DNA of 42,670 nucleotides from Rhizonema sp. PD37 (lineage in GTDB: Bacteria; Cyanobacteriota; Cyanobacteriia; Cyanobacteriales; Nostocaceae): positions 1 through 42,670 of the forward strand of contig JAQYWO010000037.1 in NCBI GenBank assembly GCA_029379215.1, given 5' to 3'. Within the stretch, counting starts at the first letter, position 1, and every line of letters begins with the position of its first letter. Positions 8,089 to 17,905 of this stretch are shown piece after piece. A program made the position numbers and the translations under genes. A model generated the notes under the pieces. That model ran no database searches, was not told where the DNA came from, and saw only the letters and a program-made list of their open reading frames with translations.

Positions 8089-8724
8089 ATGTTTCAAACA
8101 ATCCAAGCAAGAAACGTCACCCTGCATGACTTAAGAACAAAATTTGGAATTCAGCTAGTTCATGATGAGCATTTTTTTCGGGAGTGGCAAGATAACTTGC
8201 CAGAAATCATTAGTGTAGACAAGCAGCGACTTGACCGAGTGAAAGAAAGTTATTCTAATTTACTTGAATACCCACCTATGCTTGAAAATACTGTCAAAAT
8301 GGTGGTACTATCTCCCTTATTGGAATTAGCAGATTTTTATTTATCTCCCTTTCACATCAAGTCAGAAAAGTCTGTGGAAATTTCGGATGAAGATGAAGGA
8401 GTCATTGTCAAAGGAGATATAGATGTTTTGGTGTTATCTGAACAACTTTGGGTAGCCGTTATCGAGTCTAAGAAGACAACTTTTTCATTAGAAGTAGGAT
8501 GGGCGCAGCTACTTACTTATATGTTGGCAAATCCTCACCCAGATAAACCCGCTTTTGGACTGCTGACAAACGGCAATAGTTTCTTATTCTTTAAATTAGT
8601 AAAAAAACAGAATCCGCAGTACGCTGTGTCGAAAATGTTCTATATTTTCAATCCAGGAAATGATTTGTATGGCGTTCTAAGTGTGTTAAAACGTCTGGGG
8701 CAATTGATAACGAACAACTTGTAA
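8089..8724 (+). CDS. HsdR-N-like PD-(D/E)XK nuclease-fold protein
   Basis: 211 residues from ATG. The core is KGDIDVLVLSEQLWVAVIES followed by KK: Asp110/Asp112 and Glu126-Ser-Lys128 fit the D...ExK metal site of the PD-(D/E)XK fold, with Glu66 (ENTVK) as a possible additional acidic residue. The family resembles the N-terminal domain of type I restriction subunit R but without helicase. Such stand-alone proteins are common in cyanobacteria; the role is unknown. It sits between the WD40 gene and a degenerate DUF433 copy in accessory DNA. Confidence 0.7.
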   Translation: MFQTIQARNVTLHDLRTKFGIQLVHDEHFFREWQDNLPEIISVDKQRLDRVKESYSNLLEYPPMLENTVKMVVLSPLLELADFYLSPFHIKSEKSVEISDEDEGVIVKGDIDVLVLSEQLWVAVIESKKTTFSLEVGWAQLLTYMLANPHPDKPAFGLLTNGNSFLFFKLVKKQNPQYAVSKMFYIFNPGNDLYGVLSVLKRLGQLITNNL

Positions 8725-8738
8725 TTGTTGCGAAGGCG

Positions 8739-8976
8739 AAGCGATCGCTCGTGATCTATCATTGCTTTTGCAATCACTTCCACTCACTAACAATACCTGC
8801 GCCTGCAAGTGTGGGAAATCTTCTAGGAATTCACCTAAGCCTGCTTCACACCTCCCTTGGTAGTCAAAAAAGGTTTACAATGAAACTCGCGTGCCAACAA
8901 AGACTGGAGTTCCACTCATCATCTCTAGATCGGAGTGAATAATTCGTCGGTCACGTAAAACCCTTTGAATGTCCAT
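8739..8976 (-). pseudogene. Degenerate second copy of DUF433 antitoxin gene
   Basis: Reading leftward from ATG 8976-8974, the sequence repeats the 4182-3930 gene: IIHSDLEMMSGTPVFVGTRV is clear. A CAA-to-TAA change then stops the frame after RVSL, an indel changes DYLEGEAGL to DYQGRCEAGL, and the same extra base as in copy 1 lies before the C-terminal helix. Similarity to copy 1 extends upstream of the start to about 9040. No DUF5615 toxin follows; the HsdR-N-like gene's end occupies that place. Left limit is approximate. Confidence 0.75.
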
Positions 8977-9220
8977 TTTACATGTATTAACACTCTTGGT
9001 GGTAGTTTGGAGTTTTGCCTCTTTGTAGCTTGAGCTATTGTGTTTCAGTAAAGCGAGGGAACATTTAAGTAAGTGGGTACGCTAATCAAGCAAGCTAAGA
9101 CGACAGGCAGTAAAATCTGCGGCAATAAATGGTTGGGATAGGATAAACGTTATTGACGTTTGCCGCCACATTACTTTTCCGGTAAGATTTATGGGAATTT
9201 AAAAAAATTCATAAAGGTAA

Positions 9221-9730
9221 ATGGTGAAAAAGAGGCGGCCAAGAGAGCATATCATTGCTGACATTAGTGTAAATCATGTTGAACGATATATTTTCTTGTG
9301 CGGTTACTCAGTAGAGCGAATTGAGTATGATTATGGCTTTGACTTGGTTATGTTCACTTATGATACTAATGGGGAAATAGAAAATGGTCAGATTTACTTA
9401 CAGCTAAAAGCTAGAGATTCTCTGAAAATACTCGCAGATAAAGAAACTATTGCTTTTATTTTAGAACGCTCAGACTTAGAATTATGGCTGCTTGAGCCTA
9501 TGCCATGTATTCTGATTGTGTATCATGCTCAAACGAGTGTAAGTTATTGGTTATACTTACAGGCATATTTTGAAAGCTTGGAAGAATTTGACCTCTCCAA
9601 AATTGGCGAAACTTATACTGTTCACCTATCTAAAACAAATATACTAAATGAACAGGCAATTAAAAAATTTGCTAAATATAGGGATGATGTTCTAAAGCAG
9701 TTACAGGGAGTGATTCGCCATAATGCTTAG
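9221..9730 (+). CDS. DUF4365-like nuclease-fold protein
   Basis: 169 residues. The N-terminal part has ISVNHVERYIFLCGYSVERI then YDYGFDLVMFTYD, followed by GEIENGQIYLQLKA. Asp41, Glu54 and Gln61-x-Lys63 fit the D...(E/Q)xK arrangement of the DUF4365 branch of the PD-(D/E)XK superfamily. Role unknown; members are often found beside mobile or defence genes. Its last eight bases overlap the start of the next gene, so the two are translated together. Confidence 0.65.
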   Translation: MVKKRRPREHIIADISVNHVERYIFLCGYSVERIEYDYGFDLVMFTYDTNGEIENGQIYLQLKARDSLKILADKETIAFILERSDLELWLLEPMPCILIVYHAQTSVSYWLYLQAYFESLEEFDLSKIGETYTVHLSKTNILNEQAIKKFAKYRDDVLKQLQGVIRHNA

Positions 9731-9974
9731 AAATATTACGTTTACTGAGCTAGAAGATATGCTGTTAAGGGTAGGTTTTATTCACTTACCTACTGCTGGA
9801 TCACATCATGTTTTTCAGTATCCATCATCTGGAGCCTTGATAATTTTACCAGGGTATGAAAAAAAGGCGTATGTCGATGTTGTACATTTGGTAGCTGTAC
9901 GCCGAATACTTTTAGAAAATGGCTTAATCGACAAGAGTGCTTTTGGTAGTTTTGTAGAAAAGATATCAAGTTAA
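9723..9974 (+). CDS. HicA-like small dsRBD-fold protein
   Basis: 83 residues from ATG within the end of the upstream gene. The order is MLLRVGFIHLPTAGSHHVFQ, a proline-containing strand (LIILPGYE), then helix LVAVRRILLENGLI. This matches the HicA/YcfA toxin pattern: helix, GSHxxF with the key His, strand, then a C-terminal helix ending in xxGL. HicA toxins cleave mRNA and are normally paired with HicB; no HicB is present and the partner here is the DUF4365-like protein. Assignment by motif pattern only. Confidence 0.6.
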   Translation: MLRNITFTELEDMLLRVGFIHLPTAGSHHVFQYPSSGALIILPGYEKKAYVDVVHLVAVRRILLENGLIDKSAFGSFVEKISS

Positions 9975-9983
9975 GCACCTAAC

Positions 9984-10196
9984 CTAATTATGCATAAAGT
10001 GACACTTTTTTCGTTCATCTTTACTGGGCTGACTTCTCAGCAAACGAAGTAATGCAATCGCACAAGCAGTTTCGGCACTAACGCTCATCTTACTATGTGT
10101 CGAATGGCTTTTCACTCTTTCCCAAATCAAGTCATAAGCCAATAGCGCAGGAGAGCAATGTAGTTCAAGAGGATTTTTGGTTTTGATTTGTTGGAA
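9984..10196 (-). pseudogene. Remnant of an unrecognised gene downstream of mnmE
   Basis: On the minus strand the frame is open for 70 codons between stops and reads like real protein, for example SPALLAYDLIWERVKSHSTH and MSVSAETACAIALLRLLRSQ, but it has no credible start codon or ribosome site at its 5' end. It is probably an N-terminally truncated conserved gene. I do not recognise the family. Confidence 0.35.
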
Positions 10197-10215
10197 TTAA
10201 TTATCGGATCTGATA

Positions 10216-11598
10216 TTATTTCCCAATACAGAATTTGCTAAAAATTCTATCTAGTACAGATTCTGTAACTTCCTCCCCGGTAATTTCGCCTAAAGCGTGA
10301 ACTGCACCTCGTAAGTCAATTGTCCAGAAATCAAGGGGAAACTCCTGGGTGATTGTCGCTTGCACTTGTTCTAGGGAGGTTTTTGCTTTTATCAACGCCG
10401 CTGCTTGTCGTTGGTTAATTGCTAAATCTAAGTCGGCGGCTTGGACAATACCTGCTTGTACTGTTTCTAAAATCGCTGCTTCTAAAGCTTCAATACCTTG
10501 ATTTTGGGCAGCTATTGTTTGGACAACCTGTTGAATCTCCTTTGGATACGGCATTCCTTCGGGTGATGCTAAGTCGATTTTGTTAATTACTAAAATTAAC
10601 GGACGGTGTTGCACCTGTTCGTAGATTTCTTGATCTGCTGTCGTCCAACTTACTGTAGCGTCAATTGTGAGTAGTACTAAGTCAGCAGCATTTGCCGCAC
10701 GACGCGATCGCTCAACTCCAATTTTTTCCACTTGATCAACTGTATCCCGAATACCTGCTGTATCCAGTACCTGTACGGGAATGCCACCAACTACGAGTTG
10801 CGATTCCACGACATCGCGGGTTGTTCCTGGTAGGGGAGTGACAATGGCGCGATCGCTCCGACTCCAAGCGTTCAACAAACTCGATTTCCCGACATTCGGA
10901 CGTCCAATGATCGCCACTTTCAACCCCGAACGCAGCAGTTCACCTTGATCGGCAGTTGCGAGTAGCTTTGTGATTTCTGTGGCAATTTTGGCGATTTCTG
11001 ATACAATTGCTTTAGAATCCAACGGCGGTAAATCTTCCTCGAAATCGATTCTAGCTTCTATTTCCGCCAAAATATCTAAACAGTTGGCACGTAACTGATG
11101 AATCGGATAAGCTAACTTTCCCTGTAAACCTGCAAGCGCTGCAAGTGCCGCTTGCGGCGATCTCGCTCCCACCAAATCGGCAATACTTTCTGCCTGAGTC
11201 AAATCCAGTCGTCCATTCAAAAAGGCGCGGAGGGTAAATTCGCCTGGTTGGGCAAGTCTGGCATTATTTTCCAGACACAGTTGCAACACCTGCTGTACAG
11301 CCATAATGCCTCCGTGGCAATGAAACTCTACCACATCTTCACGGGTGTAAGAACGAGGTGCTTTCATTATCAGCAACAGTGCTTCATCTACCAATTGTTG
11401 TGTTTGGGGATGACGGATATAACCGTAGAGGATGCGGTGACTTTCCCACACTTGATGCCCAGGTGCATGAAAAAGAGTTTGGGCGATGTGCATTGCCGAC
11501 GCTCCGGATAGGCGCACAATCCCAACGCTTCCTTGTTGGGGGACGACAGCAGTCGCGATCGCCGCGATTGTTCCAGTTGTGGCAAATATTTCCGACAT
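10216..11598 (-). CDS. mnmE: tRNA uridine-5-carboxymethylaminomethyl modification GTPase MnmE
   Basis: 460 residues. ATG at 11598 is chosen over the adjacent TTG because AGGAGG lies six bases before it. Order: N-terminal formyl-THF-binding domain ([29 protein letters not shown]), helical domain, an inserted G domain with [21 protein letters not shown] and NKID, and the invariant C-terminal FCIGK whose Cys is needed for modification. With MnmG it installs the cmnm5 group on U34 of certain tRNAs. All key motifs are intact. It is monocistronic here. Confidence 0.97.
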   Translation of the reverse strand: MSEIFATTGTIAAIATAVVPQQGSVGIVRLSGASAMHIAQTLFHAPGHQVWESHRILYGYIRHPQTQQLVDEALLLIMKAPRSYTREDVVEFHCHGGIMAVQQVLQLCLENNARLAQPGEFTLRAFLNGRLDLTQAESIADLVGARSPQAALAALAGLQGKLAYPIHQLRANCLDILAEIEARIDFEEDLPPLDSKAIVSEIAKIATEITKLLATADQGELLRSGLKVAIIGRPNVGKSSLLNAWSRSDRAIVTPLPGTTRDVVESQLVVGGIPVQVLDTAGIRDTVDQVEKIGVERSRRAANAADLVLLTIDATVSWTTADQEIYEQVQHRPLILVINKIDLASPEGMPYPKEIQQVVQTIAAQNQGIEALEAAILETVQAGIVQAADLDLAINQRQAAALIKAKTSLEQVQATITQEFPLDFWTIDLRGAVHALGEITGEEVTESVLDRIFSKFCIGK

Positions 11599-11833
11599 CA
11601 ACGCCCTCCTAAGAACTAGTTGCTGAAAGCCTGATTATTTCTTTGAACATCGGGGAGTGGGTGTTTCTTCCATTTATAACAGGTAGCACTTTGACTTTTC
11701 CCTTTAAGCTCTAAAAAAAACCATATACTATCAGACTTATGCAGTAAAATAATGTAGTATAATGCATCAATCTACAAAAACCGCCCCCTCATAGTTTATG
11801 AGAGAATCGTGAAATTGCACGACCGAAACAATC

Positions 11834-12964
11834 ATGATTCCTGATATCTCTACGGTTCCACTTCGCCACATGACTTCAGGCGATCGCCTATATCTCCAGC
11901 TTTACAAATTTAGCGGCGCTCACAAAGGTAAAAAAGTTTACATTCAATCTAACTTACACGGTGCAGAGATAGCAGGAAATGCTGTGATTCACCAATTGAT
12001 AGAATTCTTACTTGCATTAAATAATACAGACTTATCCGGAGAGATATGGCTAGTACCTGTTTGTAACCCCACAGGAACCAATGAACGTTCTCATATTTTT
12101 TCTTCAGGACGTTACTGTGTTTATGAAGGAAAAGATTGGAATCGGATCTTTTGGGATTATGAAAAAGAAGCTGACGATTTGCTCGACTTTGCCTTATCTC
12201 AAATCGATCTTGACATAGAGGTGATCAAAAAAAATTACCAGAATAAAATTAGAAAAAAACTTAATAACCTTTCGGAAAAAATTAACTCTCCTAGTGGTGT
12301 ACCATACACCGAGCGTTTTCGATATAAACTACAATCCCTTACTTTAGATGCTGACTATTTAATTGACTTGCACACTGCTACCAATCAAGGCATAAACTAC
12401 CTTTATTACTTTAAAAATAGAGAAGACAGCGCCAAATACTTCCTTCTCAATACAGGAATATTACTTGATACTTATGACGGAGATGCGTTTGATGAAGCGT
12501 TTATAAAACCCTGGTTAGCTCTAGAAAATCATTTTCACCAACTTGGTAGAGAAATTAAGTTTGATGTAGAAGCTTGGACACTCGAACTTGGTACCGGAAT
12601 GCAGATAAATCCCAATTCAGTTGCCAAAGGTATTTTGGGAGTAAAAAATTATTTAGTTAGGAAAGGAGTGTTGCGAATACCTGGGTTTCCCGTAGATGAG
12701 GAAAGATACCAAAGGATGACTTTTAAAAGTAGAAGTCAGGTGAAAAAATATTATGCCCCAGTTGGAGGCATGATTCAAGACAGAGTTGATTTGGGAAGTT
12801 CAGTTAAGGCAGGAGAACGGCTTTATCAAATTCTGAGTTTTAATAAAGAATGTCAATTACCAACTGTTACTGACGTATGTGCCTCTCTAGGTGGATTGGT
12901 TTATGACATCTCAACCAATCAGGCAGTGAATGAAGGTGAATATGTACTTGGAATTGCACAGTAA
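11834..12964 (+). CDS. Succinylglutamate desuccinylase/aspartoacylase family hydrolase
   Basis: 376 residues. Zinc-site motif NLHGAEIAG near residue 40 (HxxE), VPVCNPTGTNER, then DLHTATNQG (third His) and a catalytic Glu region WTLELGTG. These are the AstE/AspA family (M14-like zinc carboxypeptidase fold). The C-terminal part, YAPVGGMIQDRVDLGSSVKA, is a biotinyl-like/barrel sandwich segment typical of the larger members. It should hydrolyse an N-acyl amino acid or related amide; substrate unknown. Start ATG follows a weak site. Confidence 0.85.
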   Translation: MIPDISTVPLRHMTSGDRLYLQLYKFSGAHKGKKVYIQSNLHGAEIAGNAVIHQLIEFLLALNNTDLSGEIWLVPVCNPTGTNERSHIFSSGRYCVYEGKDWNRIFWDYEKEADDLLDFALSQIDLDIEVIKKNYQNKIRKKLNNLSEKINSPSGVPYTERFRYKLQSLTLDADYLIDLHTATNQGINYLYYFKNREDSAKYFLLNTGILLDTYDGDAFDEAFIKPWLALENHFHQLGREIKFDVEAWTLELGTGMQINPNSVAKGILGVKNYLVRKGVLRIPGFPVDEERYQRMTFKSRSQVKKYYAPVGGMIQDRVDLGSSVKAGERLYQILSFNKECQLPTVTDVCASLGGLVYDISTNQAVNEGEYVLGIAQ

Positions 12965-13252
12965 GCATTTATCCGTCGGTGTGCGGCACACATGATTTAT
13001 AATCGATACGACATTTGTCTCAAGGTTTATTAATGCAGCGAGTCGTTGATCTCGTTTCAGTGTGACGCTTTTCTTACTTAGTTTCTCAGCGTTTTGCCAA
13101 ATTTGTTGATTTAACTGGGAAAAATATCTTGAGTCGTAGACTAAACTAAAGTTAGGAGACTTACTAAAAAGTACAAAGTAATTTTATGTTTGTTTTGTCT
13201 TTGAGAAAAAACAAACTTACCTTATATAGTAAACAAGAGAGTAAAGCTACAA
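12965..13252. other. Intergenic region upstream of era
   Basis: AT-rich with no coding signal. It probably carries the era promoter; no motif is certain. Confidence 0.4.
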
Positions 13253-14233
13253 GTGACTAGTATTCAATATGACATCTTCTCAGTTTCAGAAGAAGGATTA
13301 ATTCCCCAGGCTCCCCCTGACTTCAAATCGGGTTTTATTGGCATTATAGGTCGTCCTAATGTCGGTAAATCTACGCTAATGAATCAATTAGTCGGACAAA
13401 AAATAGCCATAACTTCACCAGTAGCACAAACAACACGCAATCGGTTACGAGGCATTATAACTACACCAGAAGCACAACTCATTTTTGTGGATACTCCAGG
13501 AATCCATAAACCCCATCACCAACTAGGCGAAGTGCTGGTGAAAAATGCCAAGATAGCCATTGAATCTGTAGATGTGGTTCTGTTTTTGGTGGATGGATCT
13601 ACAAATTGTGGTGCGGGCGATCGCTACATCGCTGACTTACTGAGTAAAGATGTTGCAGGCAATGCTCTTACGAGTCAAACATTGGTCATTTTAGGCTTGA
13701 ACAAAATTGATCTTCAACCCCAAGATTCCTCTTCAATTGATGAAAGTTATCGGGAACTGGCGTCATCGCACCAATGGCAGACTGTGGAGTTTTCTGCCAA
13801 AACATCTGTAGGATTGCCGCAACTACAACAATTATTGATTCACTCTTTAGAACGAGGACCACTATATTATCCACCCGATTTAGTAACTGATCAACCGGAA
13901 CGCTTTATCATGGGCGAATTAATTCGAGAACAGATTTTACTCTTAACTCGTGAGGAAGTTCCCCACTCGGTAGCCGTCTCCATAGATTTAGTGGAAGAAA
14001 CATCAACTATTACCCGTGTTCTTGCCACTATTCATGTAGAACGAGATTCTCAAAAGGGAATTCTTATTGGTAAAGGCGGAACAATGCTAAAAGCAATCGG
14101 TAGTGAAGCACGCGAACAAATCCAAAAATTAATTGCAGGTAAAGTGTACTTGGAACTGTTCGTTAAGGTACAACCAAAATGGCGTCAGTCTCGCCTACAT
14201 TTAGCAGAGTTGGGCTATCGCGTTGAAGAATAA
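13253..14233 (+). CDS. era: GTPase Era, 30S ribosome maturation factor
   Basis: 326 residues from GTG. G motifs GRPNVGKST, the switch I region AQTTRNRLRG, DTPGIHKPHH and NKIDL are followed by a C-terminal KH domain with GKGGTMLKAIGSEAREQIQ. Era binds the 3' end of 16S rRNA and helps assemble the small subunit; it is essential in most bacteria. The first 24 residues before FKSGFIGIIGRPN are extra compared with E. coli Era but usual in cyanobacteria. The response regulator starts 29 bases after the stop and may be co-transcribed. Confidence 0.96.
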   Translation: MTSIQYDIFSVSEEGLIPQAPPDFKSGFIGIIGRPNVGKSTLMNQLVGQKIAITSPVAQTTRNRLRGIITTPEAQLIFVDTPGIHKPHHQLGEVLVKNAKIAIESVDVVLFLVDGSTNCGAGDRYIADLLSKDVAGNALTSQTLVILGLNKIDLQPQDSSSIDESYRELASSHQWQTVEFSAKTSVGLPQLQQLLIHSLERGPLYYPPDLVTDQPERFIMGELIREQILLLTREEVPHSVAVSIDLVEETSTITRVLATIHVERDSQKGILIGKGGTMLKAIGSEAREQIQKLIAGKVYLELFVKVQPKWRQSRLHLAELGYRVEE

Positions 14234-14262
14234 TCAAGTAAGTTGGCCAAAATCGGTTTAAA

Positions 14263-14937
14263 ATGTCTCTACATACTACCTATAACTTGAATCTACCCAA
14301 TACCTCTCGATTGCGAGTTTTGATCGTAGAAGACGATCCAATGATGCAACTGGGATTGGAACAATCCTTAATGGCTCATCCTCAATTAGAAATTGTAGGA
14401 CAAGCGGAAGATGGTTATTTAGGTGTACAAGCAGCACTTAAACTGAAACCGGATCTGGTTGTGATGGATATTGGCTTACCACGGCTTGATGGTATTGCGG
14501 CAACACAGCAAATTAAAGCAGCACTACCAGATACTCATGTGGTGATGCTGACATCTCATAAAACAGATACCGAAATTATCGCTGCTCTGTCTAGTGGGGC
14601 AGATGCATATTGTATCAAAGGGGCAAGTGTAGAAAGATTGCTGAGTGCGATCGCCGCTGCAGTTGAAGGTGCAACCTATCTTGATCCCCAAATTGCCAGG
14701 AAAGTCATTGACAATCTCAAACCACCCTCTCCCAAAGGTAACTCAGCAAACTTGTCTCAGCGCGAGTTAGAAGTACTCAGACTAATAGTTGATGGTTTAA
14801 GCAACCCAGAAATTGCTGAGAAATTGTATCTCAGTCCCAACACTGTGAAAACTCACGTTCGGGGAATTATGAACAAATTATCCGTTGATGATCGTGTACA
14901 AGCTGCAGTTGTCGCACTGCGTTCTGGATTAGTGTAA
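14263..14937 (+). CDS. NarL/FixJ-type response regulator
   Basis: 224 residues. Receiver domain: acidic pair in IVEDDPMM, phosphoacceptor Asp in LVVMDIGLPRLDG, Thr in MLTSHK and Lys in YCIKGAS. A short linker leads to a LuxR-type HTH: LSQRELEVLRLIVDGLSNPE, then SPNTVKTHVRGIMNKL. It should be phosphorylated by a sensor kinase and bind DNA as a dimer. The partner kinase is not adjacent. A long palindrome follows the stop. Confidence 0.92.
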   Translation: MSLHTTYNLNLPNTSRLRVLIVEDDPMMQLGLEQSLMAHPQLEIVGQAEDGYLGVQAALKLKPDLVVMDIGLPRLDGIAATQQIKAALPDTHVVMLTSHKTDTEIIAALSSGADAYCIKGASVERLLSAIAAAVEGATYLDPQIARKVIDNLKPPSPKGNSANLSQRELEVLRLIVDGLSNPEIAEKLYLSPNTVKTHVRGIMNKLSVDDRVQAAVVALRSGLV

Positions 14938-14946
14938 ATTAGGCAA

Positions 14947-14980
14947 TTGTTAATGGTTAATTGCAATTAACCATTAACAA
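14947..14980. terminator. 34-bp perfect palindrome between convergent genes
   Basis: TTGTTAATGGTTAATTG is followed at once by its reverse complement. It lies 9 bases after the response-regulator stop and before the convergent HTH gene's end. AT-rich with no pure U-run; it may act as a bidirectional terminator or be an interspersed repeat. Confidence 0.5.
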
Positions 14981-15027
14981 ATAAATTACCAATGCTCTTG
15001 TGATTAAGTGTTCTTCTTCCTTCATTC

Positions 15028-16125
15028 CTAAAGTGCTTCTGGTGGAGAAATATCATGTCCAACGGTAACACCAGCAGTATTAGATTGTAAAGCTGGTTTT
15101 GCAGTTGTTTTTTTATCTTTCAATGATTGGGCGAATGATGAAGAAGGTGGCGTTATTGTAGCTTTGTTAAGAAGTCTATCAGCATTTGTTTGTTGCTGAG
15201 ATATCATTGATAACCCGCCAAAAGCCCCTGCCACAAGAGCAGTGTAGCCTATATACAAATGTACAGGTCGTACTGCCAATCCGAACCCTCCAAATCCACC
15301 ACTATTTTTAATTTGGTACTGAGGTGGCACGAGTGATTTCATCACGGATGGTGCTGGTAAAGCAGCAGCTAACGTCGAGCCATTTAATCCTAAAGTATTT
15401 CCCATCACGCGAATATAGCCACGAACATAGACTTCATCTGGCAATAACTCCCAATTGCCATTCTCTATAGCCTCCATGTAAGCGATTTGTACGTGAGTAT
15501 AAACATTCAGTTGGCTGAGGGAAAGTCCTTGAGATTCTCGGGCTTGCCGGAGTTGTTGCCCAATCTGACGTAAAGTCTCTATCCGCTTTTCTGCTGCCGT
15601 TTGAGCCAATTCGGCTTGAGAAGGTTTTTTGTTCAACTTGAACCACTGCTTCGGTGTTACCTTGATGGAACTGTCTTTTGTTGCAGCTTTCATTGGCTCG
15701 TCAGATGTACTTAATATCACATTTGACTCTGGTTGTGAGTCGATTTCGCTGGTTGTGACGACAGACTCTTGGTGCAATTTAATACTATTTGAGGACTCGG
15801 CTAATTCTGCGGATTCTACTGGCTGTAGGGCTGCTATTACTTCACTTTTTTCGTCTATTTGCTGAGTTTCCGCGACTTTTTCCTGCTTTTCTGTGAATTG
15901 CCGAAATGCTAAACCTATTGCTTCTCTGCCTACAAGTTTGAATAGAACATCAGCTTGTTCTGTTGAACCTAATAACTTTTGTAATGCACCAAGTGCACGG
16001 CGATAAACTTTGCTTTGATGAAGTTGATTTTCTATCTCAGAAAGAAGCGTTCTTACTTCATCTTGAGAAATTTCAATAGATGAATTTCCAGGAGTTGTTA
16101 ACAAGTATATAGATGTGCCAGTCAT
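15028..16125 (-). CDS. RodZ-like HTH_25 membrane protein, long N-terminal form
   Basis: 365 residues from ATG at 16125, preceded by AGAGG; a TTG at 16155 in the same frame has no better site. The first 170 residues are Ser/Glu-rich and polar. An HTH_25 domain follows: LRQIGQQLRQARESQGLSLS, VQIAYMEAIENGNWELLPDE and VYVRGYIRVMGNTLGL. A single hydrophobic segment near LYIGYTALVAGAFGGLSM is next, then a short tail. The DUF4115 domain of true RodZ is absent. RodZ links MreB to the membrane; a similar anchoring role is inference. Faces the response regulator convergently. Confidence 0.75.
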   Translation of the reverse strand: MTGTSIYLLTTPGNSSIEISQDEVRTLLSEIENQLHQSKVYRRALGALQKLLGSTEQADVLFKLVGREAIGLAFRQFTEKQEKVAETQQIDEKSEVIAALQPVESAELAESSNSIKLHQESVVTTSEIDSQPESNVILSTSDEPMKAATKDSSIKVTPKQWFKLNKKPSQAELAQTAAEKRIETLRQIGQQLRQARESQGLSLSQLNVYTHVQIAYMEAIENGNWELLPDEVYVRGYIRVMGNTLGLNGSTLAAALPAPSVMKSLVPPQYQIKNSGGFGGFGLAVRPVHLYIGYTALVAGAFGGLSMISQQQTNADRLLNKATITPPSSSFAQSLKDKKTTAKPALQSNTAGVTVGHDISPPEAL

Positions 16126-16848
16126 GATCTGAAGCCTCTTTCGGCAAATGAGCAAATTGTAGTTTTATCAGTATATTTTCCTCTTCTCAGTTTTTTCGGT
16201 GTCTCCGGATTATCGAGTATCAATTTCAGGGTTTTTCTGAAAAAAAGTTAAATATTATTTACTAACTGTAGCAGTATTTTTACCGAGGACGAATTAGCAT
16301 CAATACTTATAAAGTTGATGCAATCTAAACAGGATTTAGTCGTGGCTGTTCAAATAGTGCTTTCCGGCAAATCTCTCATCATCGGCGACTGCCTAACAAG
16401 GGATGACATGCTAGAATGACTTATTGGTAAGAATTTAATCTTTCTTTATTGCTATAAAGCTGACAATACAGACTTTTAAAATTGTGAGCAAACCAGTATT
16501 GCCTACTTTTCGCAAAATCAAAGAGCTTGAATACGGAGCTTTTTGGTAGTTTTGAATAGGCTCTTTATTTGCGTTATTGTTTACTAGTATATAACTGCGG
16601 AAATAAGCTATCCGTGTGAAATATGTAAAAAGTTTACACAAGGGAGTTGTTCAAACTTTTTGCTTTTGCCTTGTTGTACTAAAGATGATTAACCATAAGC
16701 AACGATTCACAACCTCAATCTGATTGCTATCTGTCATGATTTCCAAATTTTAACGTAAAAATACAAATCTAACTATTCAAAGCTAATAGTTTATAATATA
16801 CTGAGTAGCTATCGGGGTTCGCTCTTATATAGAGTAAGTAATTCTGTA
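16126..16848. other. Intergenic region, no clear gene
   Basis: About 720 AT-rich bases. A 25-codon frame from GTG near 16342 (start MAVQIVLSGKS) and a 68-codon minus frame are present but have no supporting site or composition. It should include the promoter of the HTH gene at its left end. Confidence 0.4.
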
Positions 16849-17757
16849 TTAATCCTTATGAGAAATTGAAATAGAATTGACAAAAGACTGTATTACTTGC
16901 TGATATTTAACAGGCTCAAGTTCTGCCACATTATTGTGTCCAGCACCTGGAACAAAAAGCAATTTTTTCGGTTCATGGGCTAAATCGTACAGACTTTGAC
17001 TCATATTAGTCGGCACTATGAAATCAGCCATACCGTGAATGAATAAAACTGGCATTTTTAAATTTGGCACTTTCTTAATCGATTCAAACCGCTGTATCAG
17101 GATCAAATCGACTGGAAACATCCAAAAATTGTTCCGATAAGTAATGAGCTCCCTGATAGAGGTAAAAGAACTTTCTACAATTAATCCAGCTGCGTCTGGG
17201 TGTTCAAGAGCTAAATTAATGGCGATTGCACCTCCCAAGGAATGTCCATAAATAAAAATCTGGTTGGGTGGGATATGAAGCTGTATCAAATAATTCCAAA
17301 TTGCTTCAGCATCCTGATAAACACTTGTTTCCTGAGGAAAACCACCCTCACTACGACCGTATCCTCGATAATCAATGAGCAAAACTGAAAAACCTAGTTT
17401 ATGAAAACGATTTGCTCTTTCAACGTTTGCGCCAATATTGATCCCGTTCCCGTGTAGATAAAGTACAACCTTGGCGTTAGGTGAGGAAGCTTCGATCCAC
17501 CATCCGTGGATGTGTTCTACTCTCCCCTTGCCAACACAGACAGGCACCCAAATCTCTTCATACTGGAGATTGAATGCAGATGGTGTTGTTTCAATAATAG
17601 AAGAGGGAAAAAATATGAACTTACTTTGCTCAAAAAAAAGGAATATGCAGATCACACTATATATAAGCGCTACAGCCGCACTTACCCAAATTAGGAATTT
17701 TATTAGATATTGCAGCTTGATTGCTGTCATGTGAGTATTTGTAAATACAATATTCAT
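16849..17757 (-). CDS. Membrane-anchored alpha/beta hydrolase
   Basis: The frame is open to 17889 (346 codons), but the upstream part overlaps the promoter of the divergent gene. More likely starts are ATG at 17757 (used here, about 302 residues) or ATG at 17730; neither has a strong ribosome site. A hydrophobic N-terminal helix (AAVALIYSVICIFLFFE) comes first. Hydrolase motifs follow: YLHGNGINIGANVER (oxyanion region), IDYRGYGRSEG, nucleophile elbow GHSLGG, Asp in IHGMADFIVP and His in GAGHNN. The family resembles ABHD-type serine hydrolases with a membrane anchor. Substrate unknown. Confidence 0.8.
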   Translation of the reverse strand: MNIVFTNTHMTAIKLQYLIKFLIWVSAAVALIYSVICIFLFFEQSKFIFFPSSIIETTPSAFNLQYEEIWVPVCVGKGRVEHIHGWWIEASSPNAKVVLYLHGNGINIGANVERANRFHKLGFSVLLIDYRGYGRSEGGFPQETSVYQDAEAIWNYLIQLHIPPNQIFIYGHSLGGAIAINLALEHPDAAGLIVESSFTSIRELITYRNNFWMFPVDLILIQRFESIKKVPNLKMPVLFIHGMADFIVPTNMSQSLYDLAHEPKKLLFVPGAGHNNVAELEPVKYQQVIQSFVNSISISHKD

Positions 17758-17905
17758 AGCTAAGCTATATCTACTTTGGCTTTGTAAAATAATCATAAAT
17801 CTATTATTAAGAAATGATAGACTCTCAGTAAGCCAAAAAAAATTATTACATCCCAAAAAGTCGTCTATTAAAAACTTAACATTTAGCAAGCATTAGGAGA
17901 AGAAG

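Noticed and set aside
16342..16419. 25-codon GTG ORF (MAVQIVLSGKS)
   Set aside because: No ribosome site and no recognised peptide.
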